From Deltaproteobacteria bacterium (lineage in GTDB: Bacteria > Myxococcota_A > Polyangia > Polyangiales > JAFGIB01), in assembly GCA_016929805.1 (NCBI GenBank), contig JAFGIB010000453.1, positions 1 to 34,575 of the forward strand: DNA of 34,575 nt. Reading direction: 5' to 3'. Below, piece by piece: positions 8,357 through 16,153 of the stretch (position 1 is its first letter; each line of letters begins with the position of its first letter). The translations under genes and the position numbers were made by a program. The notes under the pieces are model-generated. The model worked only from the letters and a program-made list of their open reading frames with translations, ran no database searches and was not told the origin of the DNA.

Positions 8357-9150
8357 ACCTTGCCGGCCTTTTGCATCGCGAAAGCGGCGGCGCCGTAAGC
8401 GCCGATAATCTGCGGATCGATATTCGGATAGATAATGTTAACCTCCAATTCTTTCTCGATCTCGCGCCGAACAGCGGCGTTTTTTGCCACCCCGCCGGTA
8501 ATCATGATGGGCGGCTCAATGCCGACCCGTTTGACCAGCGCCGCCACCCTTTTCGCGATCGCACCGCTGATACCGGCGGCGATATCGTTCTTGGGCACGC
8601 CTCGCTGCAGGCAATGCATGACCTCGGTTTCCGCGTAGATCGTACAGCGGCTACTCAGGGGTACCGGTTTTCTCGAACGCAGCGAAATCTCGCCGAGCTG
8701 ATTCAAATCGACCCCCAGCGCCCGGCTCATAACCTCCAAAAACTGTCCGGTGCCCGCCGCGCATTTATCATTCATCACGAAGTTCAAGAGCTTGCCATCT
8801 CGATCGATCTTGATCACTTTCGCGTCTTGACCGCCGATATCGATTACCGTGCGCACGTCGGGATTGTAGTGATAGGCGCCGAAACCGTGACAGGATATTT
8901 CCGACATGTTTTCGTCCGCCAGTCCCTCCGCCTGGATCTTTTCCCGCCCGTAACCCGTACTCACCGTGTACGCGATCTGCTCGCGGCAAAGCCCGGCTCT
9001 CGACAAAAGCTTACCCAAAACCGACTTCGCCGAATCCACGGGATTCGGTAAAACGGAAATGATTTCTGAACCGACTATCTCGCCTGATTCGATAATCACC
9101 GCTTCCGCGGTTAAAGACCCTATATCGATTCCGGCAAACAGTATCGGCAC
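8353..9150 (-). CDS. BcrA/HgdC-type ATP-dependent activase
   Basis: A 265-residue ASKHA ATPase of the acyl-CoA dehydratase activase family. Motifs in order: GIDIGSLTAEAV (phosphate 1), STGYGRE, VIDIGGQDAKVI (canonical Asp present), MNDKCAAGTG (C130), LSSRCTIYAETEV (C169) and MITGGVAKNAAV. C130 and C169 correspond to the bridging [4Fe-4S] ligands of HgdC homodimers. It starts at GTG with AAGGATAGGT upstream, 33 bases after the preceding stop. Together with the next gene it can form a heterodimeric ATP-driven electron donor for the two subunits encoded upstream, as in BcrABCD or BadDEFG. The substrate cannot be told from this subunit. Confidence 0.9.
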   Translation of the reverse strand: MPILFAGIDIGSLTAEAVIIESGEIVGSEIISVLPNPVDSAKSVLGKLLSRAGLCREQIAYTVSTGYGREKIQAEGLADENMSEISCHGFGAYHYNPDVRTVIDIGGQDAKVIKIDRDGKLLNFVMNDKCAAGTGQFLEVMSRALGVDLNQLGEISLRSRKPVPLSSRCTIYAETEVMHCLQRGVPKNDIAAGISGAIAKRVAALVKRVGIEPPIMITGGVAKNAAVRREIEKELEVNIIYPNIDPQIIGAYGAAAFAMQKAGKV

Positions 9151-9183
9151 GCGACCTATCCTTGTACGGCAGTATTACTTTAT

Positions 9184-10620
9184 TTACGATGCAATCGGCT
9201 TATCGAGCTGTTTCCTCCGGCCTTTCTTTAATTTCCGGCGAGGCGCGGATTTACTCGCAACCACATTCTTAATGAATTCGTCGATCTCCTGTTGAATCGT
9301 GCTCATGGGCGTCATCCGTTTAATCCACGAATCTCCCTGCAACACGAGAAGCGGGATGCCCATCTGTTTCAACAACTCTCTGCGCAAGATCGATACCACG
9401 CTCCAGGTCTGTTTACAGGAGTGATGGCCGCAAAAAATCGCGCAGTCGGCCTTGAGCTCTCGCGCGGCCCAAACGATGTCCTCGATCCAGGCGCGCGACA
9501 TCGATTCGGCCCCCATCTGTCTGGTCATCGGCATGCCCCAGGCGGCGTCCGAGTACCCCTCAAGCATGCTAGCCATACTCGAGGTATCGATCAGTTGCGG
9601 GAAACAGAACATCAAGGCATCGCCAAGATGCGAATAGCCGCGTTCTTCCATCCAGTTGAAATAGCCCGCCAGATCATAGTAGTAACTCGTATAAACCCAT
9701 ATGCAGCGTGCGATTTCCTTTTCCGCCGGATAGGCTTTTTTAGCTAATCGCTCCTTGGACACCTCGACCATCGAACGCAGGGTTGTGATCGCGTCCTCGG
9801 TGCCCCACGCGGAAAGCCGAGTGGCGTAAGTGAATAGCGAAAATATGTTCGGCACCGGGCAGGGTACGGCTTTGCGCAAATCCATGAGATCATGATATAA
9901 CTCCGTACAACGGTTAGCCTTTTCCATCACCGCTCTGAGCCTGTCCTCTTTCAGTTTTTCTCCGAGAAGATCCTCCAGCCGCGAGACTAGATTCCGCATA
10001 TAGATACCGTATTGCGCGCGCCCCCTCCCGCTATCGTCAGGAGGTTTCGGCAGGATAACGAGAGGTATTTCCAAGTAGTTCGCCACGAATTCATGTAGCT
10101 TCGCGTTGGCGTCACAGCCGCCTGCCGCGGATGAGATAATGGCCTGGGGTTGGAAATCTTCGCTGCCGAGCATCGATCCGAGCTCCACGGCATTGGCCGA
10201 GCAAATATGGTCGGGAAGGCCGAGCGCCATCGCCATGTCCCAGTACCGCTCGCCTTGACCCCGTAACGCTATCACACCGACCGTGCTCAGAACTTCGCTG
10301 GTCAGGGGAACCGCCGTGTCAAAGGCGTGGATGAGCTCAACCGGAAAGTTGAAGGGCACCAGGATGACCTTCTTGCCGTTTCGGGACGCGCGTTTGGCTT
10401 GCAAGATCCAACGGGCGATCATTTTAATAAATAGAGCGCTCGCCTTTCCCGCGCGCGGGACGAATAGACCTTGAAAACCAGCCTGTATATCCGCGGGAAG
10501 CAGGCGAGAATAGGTCAATAACGACCCTACCGGACCGACCATGGATTCGGGAAAGATATCGACAAGGCCGAGTAATACAGAAATACGATGCATCAATCCC
10601 TCGGAACTGCTTGATTTCAT
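9184..10620 (-). CDS. 2-hydroxyacyl-CoA dehydratase/benzoyl-CoA reductase family subunit (HgdB/BcrB-like)
   Basis: A 478-residue protein counted from the ATG at 10620, four bases after the previous stop and preceded by AAAGGA. The frame is open further upstream to 10755, but that would overlap the preceding gene by 130 bp and adds only basic residues. Family hallmarks: VILVPFNFPVELIHAFD near the N-terminus, a Cys in HICSANAVELG, SSAAGGCDAN, and the C-terminal block IFCGHHSCKQTW followed by LGDSW-like LVLQGDSW. These cysteines are candidates for [4Fe-4S] ligands in the electron-accepting core. The tail after residue 450 is unusually lysine/arginine rich. The enzyme would work with the 371-residue partner. 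Its substrate is unknown. Confidence 0.82.
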   Translation of the reverse strand: MKSSSSEGLMHRISVLLGLVDIFPESMVGPVGSLLTYSRLLPADIQAGFQGLFVPRAGKASALFIKMIARWILQAKRASRNGKKVILVPFNFPVELIHAFDTAVPLTSEVLSTVGVIALRGQGERYWDMAMALGLPDHICSANAVELGSMLGSEDFQPQAIISSAAGGCDANAKLHEFVANYLEIPLVILPKPPDDSGRGRAQYGIYMRNLVSRLEDLLGEKLKEDRLRAVMEKANRCTELYHDLMDLRKAVPCPVPNIFSLFTYATRLSAWGTEDAITTLRSMVEVSKERLAKKAYPAEKEIARCIWVYTSYYYDLAGYFNWMEERGYSHLGDALMFCFPQLIDTSSMASMLEGYSDAAWGMPMTRQMGAESMSRAWIEDIVWAARELKADCAIFCGHHSCKQTWSVVSILRRELLKQMGIPLLVLQGDSWIKRMTPMSTIQQEIDEFIKNVVASKSAPRRKLKKGRRKQLDKPIAS

Positions 10621-10624
10621 CGAC

Positions 10625-11740
10625 TCAACCGATCCTTTCGAGAAATGCTTGAATCCGCGTCTTGAGCCTTCCGATATCCGCCCTCGCGCCGTACTCCTTC
10701 TCGATCTGTAAAACCGGTATCGACTCTCTTTCAAGCGCCAAACGCAGCTGTACATTGTCGATCCCGTGTAAGTCGCAAAACTTGTTGTGAACCAAAACGA
10801 CGCCGTCTACCGCGGCTCTTTCGATCGCGTCTAATAAAAACGACAATCGCGATCTAAACCCGTCTATCATCCTCGGACATAGCAGGTTCTCGAGGTAACC
10901 ATTGGCCAGGGTCAGGTAGGGGTCAGTCCGCTTCCCTTCTAAGAGACGCGGCCGAAAAGCCCGGGCTCCATAACACAGCGTGTCCGTGACCACGAGGCCG
11001 CCGAGCCGTTCGATCATGGCCACGAAATCGACCTCATCGGTAGCCGAGCCTCCTAATAAAAGTCGGGCTTTATATCCGTCTAAAGCGCGGTCTTTACAAT
11101 CGTCAATTGCCCGCTGAAGCGTATTTTCGGCGTCGTTCGCCGGCATCGCGGTGGCGAGCAAAAATAGAGCCAGCGTTTCCGCACCAGTTATCGAAGGTTT
11201 CTCGCCTTCTCTAATTCGGTAGATAGTCCTGATTTTATCAGAAATCCGGTCCTGTCTGCCGATCTGCTCCCAAATCTGCTGATCCGATATAGAACGGCCG
11301 ACAAATTCCTCGATCGCCTTTTTATAAATCTTAATTTCCTCGACGAAGTACTCTATTGAGGCGCTATCCCCGAGGTGCGGAACCTTAAGATAGTGAAAAA
11401 ATCGCGGCCTTCTTTGGTAGACCCAGTTTTCGATCATGCCGCGAAGATGATCGCAGCCGTTGGTTTCGATGATTCCGTCTAAAAAATCGTAGGAGCCATC
11501 CAGACCGAGCTGTAGACAGGATCGGCAAAAACTACAGTTAAAACGCGACAAGTGCGCATCGGCAATTTCGGTATTACCGTTGCCGAGCGCTCTGATTCGG
11601 TAAGGAAGTAAACCCCCCGCTTCAATAATCTCTGTTGGAGTTGCTACGCAGGTATAGCCGACGATGCTTCTTCCGCTCTGCTTCCACCTTATAACGTGGT
11701 CGTTTTCCAACCCCGGGGCCTGAGAGGAAATCAACTCCAT
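10625..11740 (-). CDS. 2-hydroxyacyl-CoA dehydratase/benzoyl-CoA reductase family subunit (HgdA/BcrC-like)
   Basis: First gene of the seven-gene minus-strand operon, with AAGGAT 8 bases before the ATG. The 371 residues fit BcrC-type subunits. Diagnostic blocks are YTCVATPTEIIEAGGLLPYR, RFNCSFCRSCLQLGLDG (C69, C72, C75), ETNGCDHLRGM (C96), LLLGGSATDE, and the C-terminal HNKFCDLHG followed by IPVLQIEKEYG and LKTRIQAFLE. The last three are the usual substrate/cluster-binding end of this family. It shares the four-subunit plan with Thauera-type benzoyl-CoA reductase, but the order and the nickel-related genes downstream differ. An ATP-dependent reductive or dehydratase reaction on a CoA thioester is the best general prediction. 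The exact reaction is open. Confidence 0.87.
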   Translation of the reverse strand: MELISSQAPGLENDHVIRWKQSGRSIVGYTCVATPTEIIEAGGLLPYRIRALGNGNTEIADAHLSRFNCSFCRSCLQLGLDGSYDFLDGIIETNGCDHLRGMIENWVYQRRPRFFHYLKVPHLGDSASIEYFVEEIKIYKKAIEEFVGRSISDQQIWEQIGRQDRISDKIRTIYRIREGEKPSITGAETLALFLLATAMPANDAENTLQRAIDDCKDRALDGYKARLLLGGSATDEVDFVAMIERLGGLVVTDTLCYGARAFRPRLLEGKRTDPYLTLANGYLENLLCPRMIDGFRSRLSFLLDAIERAAVDGVVLVHNKFCDLHGIDNVQLRLALERESIPVLQIEKEYGARADIGRLKTRIQAFLERIG

Positions 11741-11885
11741 CTGCTTATCCTTAACTTTCGGCCACGTTGTTTCAAATCGCGTGAGTTCTTCCGTACGCCA
11801 TTCAACGGGGTGAATACATGGCTTATATCACCATCCACGAACCGCCGTTGCGCTCGAAATCATTGACTTTTTTTATTCAGATCTC

Positions 11886-11903
11886 TGAGACCGCGAGGTC
11901 TCA
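11886..11903. promoter_or_regulatory. Perfect hairpin in the divergent region
   Basis: Arms TGAGACC and GGTCTCA pair perfectly around GCGA, a GNRA-type loop on the plus strand. It lies 146 bases before the dehydratase operon start and is followed by A/T-rich sequence on both sides. It may be a leader hairpin or an operator; I cannot tell which. Confidence 0.4.
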
Positions 11904-11955
11904 CCAAAAAACGACGCGGACGGTTTTCAACTCAAAGCGACCCAGAAACCTCTGT

Positions 11956-11985
11956 TTGATCAATAATTAACGGAATTGTTAATTA
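11956..11985. promoter_or_regulatory. Candidate TetR operator between the divergent operons
   Basis: An 8-base palindrome TTGATCAA (11956-11963) abuts a longer inverted repeat with perfect arms TAATTAAC and GTTAATTA around a 6-base spacer (11964-11985). The 22-bp size and the position in an AT-rich spacer beside the tetR gene fit a TetR-family operator. Binding is inferred. Confidence 0.45.
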
Positions 11986-12011
11986 AATCATTAATACACC
12001 ATTTACTGTTA

Positions 12012-12040
12012 TTGTCAATTGTGTTAGTTTACAGTATCGT
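12012..12040 (+). promoter_or_regulatory. Possible sigma-70-type promoter for the tetR gene
   Basis: TTGTCA and TATCGT are separated by 17 bases, just downstream of the palindromic operator candidate. The -10 element is a weak match. The 84-residue open frame over this region has no ribosome site or recognisable domain. Confidence 0.3.
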
Positions 12041-12267
12041 TCATTCGATCGATACCGTGGTTTCTCAACCCTATGCTGCTGCTTCGAGCGGTCTATCGCA
12101 ATGGGTGACTCCGGTATGTCGGTGTAAGGAAGGTGAAAATCAGCGTCGATCGATTATCCGAAAAGCCAGCGTTCAGGGACGCTTTGAGATTGAGGCGATG
12201 ACCCACACAGGGATATATCAAGCGTTTTAGAGATAGCAGACCGGAAATCGGCAAAGGGGATTAGGAA

Positions 12268-12921
12268 ATGCACAGCGGGAAAAAGAAGCGCGATTTAGAC
12301 AAGACGCGAGGGCGGATCCTCTCGGCCGCTACCAAGGAATTCCATGCCTATGGTTTTGCCGGCGCTCGCATCGACTCTATCGCCAAACGGGCGCGGGTCA
12401 ATCGCGCGATGGTCTACTATATTTTTAAGAAAAAGCAGGACCTACATCTCGCTGTCGTGGAATCGCTACTTAGCGATGCGCTCGCGGAAGTGACACCTCA
12501 CTTGGAAAAACCCGATGTATCTCTTACAGACGTCGTCCATGTTTTAACCATCTTCTATAACCATATTATTGATAATGAAACCGCGGCGCGCATTGTCGCG
12601 CAGGATCTCATCAACGGGGCGAAAACCCTCCGCCGGCTGAAAAATCGACGGTCTCAGCTTTTCGTCTACTTCGACACCGTCGCCGATTCGCTACAACGCA
12701 TGATCAGAAAGAAACTATTCAAGCCGTATGATCCCAACATGGTCTTGTTGGCGGTTTTTATCACCATCTTATTCACCGCCTGCACGCTGCCCCATATGGA
12801 TCTAGTGACCGAAAAAGGCAGCAAAGAACACCGGCGACTCTCTGACAAAGAGAATTGGCGAGCCTTTTTTACTGAAGCGGCGATACGCGTGGTCACGCCG
12901 GATTCCGATAATCTCTCTTAA
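12268..12921 (+). CDS. TetR/AcrR-family transcriptional repressor
   Basis: A 217-residue one-component regulator. The N-terminal DNA-binding domain is typical: TRGRILSAATKEFHAYGFAG, then IDSIAKRARVNRAMVYYIF (residues about 35-53), where YYIF is the usual YYHF position. The rest is an all-helical ligand-binding domain with a hydrophobic stretch around residue 150 (MVLLAVFITILFTACTLP). Ribosome-site sequence (AAAGGGG, TAGGA) lies close before the ATG. It is divergent from the dehydratase operon and 332 bases upstream of the radical SAM/chelatase operon on the same strand, so it could control either or both. The ligand is unknown. Confidence 0.92.
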   Translation: MHSGKKKRDLDKTRGRILSAATKEFHAYGFAGARIDSIAKRARVNRAMVYYIFKKKQDLHLAVVESLLSDALAEVTPHLEKPDVSLTDVVHVLTIFYNHIIDNETAARIVAQDLINGAKTLRRLKNRRSQLFVYFDTVADSLQRMIRKKLFKPYDPNMVLLAVFITILFTACTLPHMDLVTEKGSKEHRRLSDKENWRAFFTEAAIRVVTPDSDNLS

Positions 12922-13166
12922 CTTTTTTAGCGAAGATAGTTTCTCGATATCGGATGAATCACCGAGAACGAATTGATGAAAAAACCAGTTGATAAAAGTC
13001 AAGCGGCAACCTCGCTTATTTGTAGAACAGCCTTCTCTGAGGTGCCCCTTTGGCCGGCGATAACATCTTTTTCGTATAAACAAACAGCGGGATTAACCTG
13101 TAAATATTTATTGTCTTATGAATGCGGGATTTTTGTGTCAACTAAAAGCTGCCCAAAACGCAATAT

Positions 13167-13236
13167 ATTCGATAAATACTCGAATGATAATTACCGAAGC
13201 GATTCGGAATATTCAATGAATACTCGCGGTATTCAT
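13167..13236 (+). promoter_or_regulatory. Operator-like cluster before the radical SAM/chelatase operon
   Basis: Dyads sit within 70 bp: ATTCGA/TCGAAT (13167-13185, 7-base spacer), CCGAA/TTCGG (13194-13207), GAATATTC (13207-13214), and ATGAATAC/GTATTCAT (13216-13236, 5-base spacer). A 16-base direct repeat also appears: ATTCGATAAATACTCG (13167) and ATTCAATGAATACTCG (13211), 14 of 16 identical and 44 bases apart, about four helical turns. The last dyad ends one base before the GAGGAGG ribosome site, so a bound protein would block transcription or translation start. The rest of the 332-bp gap shows nothing I recognise. Confidence 0.5.
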
Positions 13237-13253
13237 CGAGGAGGTAACCGGTT

Positions 13254-15095
13254 ATGATCACTGACACCATTTTACTGACCACCCCCACCTTTCCGTATCC
13301 GACGCTGCCGCCCAACGATTCGCTGACCGACGCCATGGGACAGCGCTTCACTCATGGCGACGACCTTTTCACCCTCAACTCACACACCCATTGCTACGCC
13401 AACCACATCCTGGCGCAAAACATCAAGACTCGCTCAGTTCTTCTGGAATATCCGCGGTGGAAGGATTTCACCCGTGAAATCGACAAGCAATACGCCATCG
13501 TCGGCATTAGCGCGTTTCCCGTGCATTTGGACTCGGTGATGAAGATGTGCCTGTATATTCGGGAAAAATCTCCGCAAACCCAGATCCTGCTGGGCTCCTA
13601 CGCGGCGCAAGCCTTCGCCGCGAAATACGACGAGGAAACCCGCAAGAAATACGTAGACCGCGTCGTGCTCGGCGAAGGCGTTGACTTCTTACGCAAAATG
13701 CTGGGCGAGGAAACGGGAGGGCCGGTAGAGCAAAAACTGATGCCGAAGGCGGGGGGCGGTCCGATCTGCATCAGCCGGTATCCGGGCGGAAATATCGGTT
13801 TCATGGTATCGGGACTGGGCTGTCCGGGCGGTTGCGACTTCTGCTCGACGACGGTGATGTTCGGGATGAAACGCATCGAGATGCTCTCTCCAGAGTCCTT
13901 TGTCGAGCATATCCGCGCGTATTACGAAACTTTCCCCGACGTAAAAAACGTTTTCGTCATTGAAGAGGATCACTTCCGCCATCATGATTACCTGCACGCT
14001 ATCCGCGACTACTGGCTATCGCATCCCGACGTGATGGAGCGGCTGGATTGGTTCGGCTTCGGCTCCATCGACAACATCGCCGACTTCGCCGAGAAATACG
14101 GTTGGGATTATATTTCTGAGCTCGGCATCGGTGCCATCTTTATCGGCGTTGAATCCAAGTTCGCCGGCGAACACGGCTACGGAAAGCGCAAGAAAATGGA
14201 CGCTCGCGAGGTTTTTCAAAAGCTACATGAGCGGGGTATACGAACCGCCGGCGCGTGGATCTGCGGCTGGGATTTCCACGATCATCGCAACATATACGAG
14301 GACCTCAACTATTTCGTGGCGTGCTACCCAACATATGAGCAGCTTACGCGGTTGTCACCCTTCCCCGGCACCATGCTCTACGACAAGCTCAAGGAAGAAG
14401 GCCGGGTGCGCAATGTGCCTTGGGAAGACGTTCACTTTTGGAGTAATTCGCAGGTCAATATCAACCTGGAAACCCACGAGACGCTTAATCTCACCGAATA
14501 CGGATACAAACTTCTCTACGAAACCTGGGGACCGTCACTGCTGCGGCGGTTCGATGTGACGCTCAACGGCTACGAGTATTGGATGAAATCGGACAACAAG
14601 ACGATGCGAGAGCACAAAACCAAGCTCTTCAAACAGCAGTCCGCGCTCAACTTGGTCCTCAACGCCCCCATGTACCGCTTCGCGCCCAACGGCGTGGTGC
14701 GCCGCAGGGTGGAGAAGCTGCGGCAGCGATACGTGGATTTGATCGGAGAACCCACGCCGATCCAGAACTTTGCCAACTGGTATTTGCTGAGATTGGCGAA
14801 GAGCTGGAAGAAGAAAGATCTGCTCGATCCCTACAACCAGTATCCCAAGCAAGAGCCCTTTAAGCGCTACACTTACGACAAGAAGAACAGCAACGGCGCG
14901 GTGCCCTACCGGACCGAATATCCCGGCCACACATCCTGGAAGATACGCGCGGAGATGGCCCGGGAGTATACTCGATTCAAGACGTTGGCGGGCGCGCTCC
15001 ACGTTATCAAGGCCTCGCGGCTGGGGAAAAGCGATCCGGTTGTCGACGACTACATCATCGAGGCATGCGGACAAAGGACCTTTTTCGGGTTCTGA
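13254..15095 (+). CDS. B12-binding-domain radical SAM protein
   Basis: A 613-residue protein with a strong GAGGAGGT ribosome site. The N-terminal 170 residues look like a cobalamin-binding Rossmann domain: [18 protein letters not shown], then [15 protein letters not shown] and [11 protein letters not shown], without the classical DxHxxG motif. The radical SAM cluster motif is [12 protein letters not shown] (CX3CX2C), followed by the family's ENxxF-like FVIEEDHF and an IGVES segment. The C-terminal 150 residues are basic and unlike those of BchE, so I do not call it BchE even though BchE belongs to the same broad class. It is translationally coupled to the BchI-like gene (TGATG). Likely chemistry is radical methylation, cyclisation or rearrangement of a large substrate. 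Confidence 0.85.
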   Translation: MITDTILLTTPTFPYPTLPPNDSLTDAMGQRFTHGDDLFTLNSHTHCYANHILAQNIKTRSVLLEYPRWKDFTREIDKQYAIVGISAFPVHLDSVMKMCLYIREKSPQTQILLGSYAAQAFAAKYDEETRKKYVDRVVLGEGVDFLRKMLGEETGGPVEQKLMPKAGGGPICISRYPGGNIGFMVSGLGCPGGCDFCSTTVMFGMKRIEMLSPESFVEHIRAYYETFPDVKNVFVIEEDHFRHHDYLHAIRDYWLSHPDVMERLDWFGFGSIDNIADFAEKYGWDYISELGIGAIFIGVESKFAGEHGYGKRKKMDAREVFQKLHERGIRTAGAWICGWDFHDHRNIYEDLNYFVACYPTYEQLTRLSPFPGTMLYDKLKEEGRVRNVPWEDVHFWSNSQVNINLETHETLNLTEYGYKLLYETWGPSLLRRFDVTLNGYEYWMKSDNKTMREHKTKLFKQQSALNLVLNAPMYRFAPNGVVRRRVEKLRQRYVDLIGEPTPIQNFANWYLLRLAKSWKKKDLLDPYNQYPKQEPFKRYTYDKKNSNGAVPYRTEYPGHTSWKIRAEMAREYTRFKTLAGALHVIKASRLGKSDPVVDDYIIEACGQRTFFGF

Positions 15096-16153
15096 TGTTA
15101 TCGGCGGTAACGTCCATGAAGCGACATTTCCCTTTCTCGGCCATCGTCGGCCAGCAAACCATGAAGCTCGGGCTTATCCTCAACGCCATCAATCCCCGCA
15201 TCGGCGGAATCCTGATCCGGGGCGAGAAAGGAACCGGTAAGAGCATCGCGGTACGGGGTCTCGCCGCGCTGCTGCCGGAAATTGAAGCGGTCGAGGGATG
15301 TTTTTTTAATTGCGACCCCGAACAGCCGCTTAAATATTGCCCCGCGTGCAGGGAGCGCGCGGCTGCGGGCGCGCTCCCCGTTATCAAGCGCCGCGGACGG
15401 GTGGTGGAGCTGCCCATCAACGCCACCGAGGATCGCGTCGTGGGCACGCTCGATCTCGAGCGCGCGCTGAAAAAAGGGGAAAAACGCTTTGAGCCTGGAT
15501 TGCTGGCGCGGGCCCATCGCGGCATCCTCTACGTGGACGAGGTGAACCTGCTCGACGATCATATTGTGGATATTCTGCTGGACAGCGCGGCGATGGGAAC
15601 CAATATCGTCGAACGCGAGGGAGTGAGCTTTTCGCACGCCGCCGAGTTCATCCTGGTCGGTACCATGAATCCCGAGGAGGGCGAGCTGCGGCCGCAATTG
15701 CTGGATCGCTTCGGTCTATGCGTGGCTATCTCAGGAATCGTCGGCGAGGCCGAGCGCATAGAAATTGTAAAGCGGTGGAACGATTATGAATCGGATCCCG
15801 AGGGTTTTTATAAGCGATGGGAAGAGGAGGAGAAAAAGCTAGCGGCTAAGATCGTCGCGGCGCGAGTCGCGGTGCCCCATATTCCGCCCGCGGACGAGAC
15901 GCTGGCGAAAATCGCACGCGTCGCGCTGGCGGTCGGTGTGGACGGACACCGTTCGGATCTGGTCATGATGAAGGCGTGCCGCACTCTCGCCGCTTTTCAA
16001 GGAGGCGCCGAGGTGACGGAAGAGGATCTGCTCGCTAGCGCGGAGCTGGCGCTCTTCCACCGAGTCCGCCGCAAGCCTTTTGATGAAATCCGGCTAGACA
16101 TGGAAATCGTGCGCAACGCCCTGAAGGACCGGACCGGATCGTCGAATTCGTGA
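15095..16153 (+). CDS. bchI: Magnesium chelatase subunit I-like AAA+ ATPase (BchI/ChlI type)
   Basis: I place the start at the ATG overlapping the upstream stop (TGATG), giving 352 residues, close to usual BchI length. An in-frame ATG at 15065 is possible but would overlap more. Visible motifs: FPFSAIVGQ, Walker A GEKGTGKS (43-50), [17 protein letters not shown], Walker [15 protein letters not shown], and sensor/arginine region [28 protein letters not shown]...CPAC four-cysteine insertion follows Walker A and could bind zinc. BchI hexamers power metal insertion into protoporphyrin together with D and H subunits. Neither BchH nor CobN is in this window, so the metal (Mg, Co or other) is unknown. 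Confidence 0.88.
   Translation: MLSAVTSMKRHFPFSAIVGQQTMKLGLILNAINPRIGGILIRGEKGTGKSIAVRGLAALLPEIEAVEGCFFNCDPEQPLKYCPACRERAAAGALPVIKRRGRVVELPINATEDRVVGTLDLERALKKGEKRFEPGLLARAHRGILYVDEVNLLDDHIVDILLDSAAMGTNIVEREGVSFSHAAEFILVGTMNPEEGELRPQLLDRFGLCVAISGIVGEAERIEIVKRWNDYESDPEGFYKRWEEEEKKLAAKIVAARVAVPHIPPADETLAKIARVALAVGVDGHRSDLVMMKACRTLAAFQGGAEVTEEDLLASAELALFHRVRRKPFDEIRLDMEIVRNALKDRTGSSNS

Noticed and set aside
11976..12230. 84-residue open frame before tetR
   Set aside because: It starts inside the candidate operator, has no ribosome site and has a hydrophobic start explained by AT-rich promoter DNA.
12973..13257. 94-residue open frame before the radical SAM gene
   Set aside because: It runs through the operator-like dyads and overlaps the true start and ribosome site of the next gene. 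No domain is recognisable.
13254..15095. Calling the radical SAM protein BchE (anaerobic Mg-protoporphyrin ester cyclase)
   Set aside because: The class (B12-binding plus radical SAM) fits and BchI/BchD follow, but the C-terminal part and overall motifs do not look like BchE, and class membership alone is too broad.
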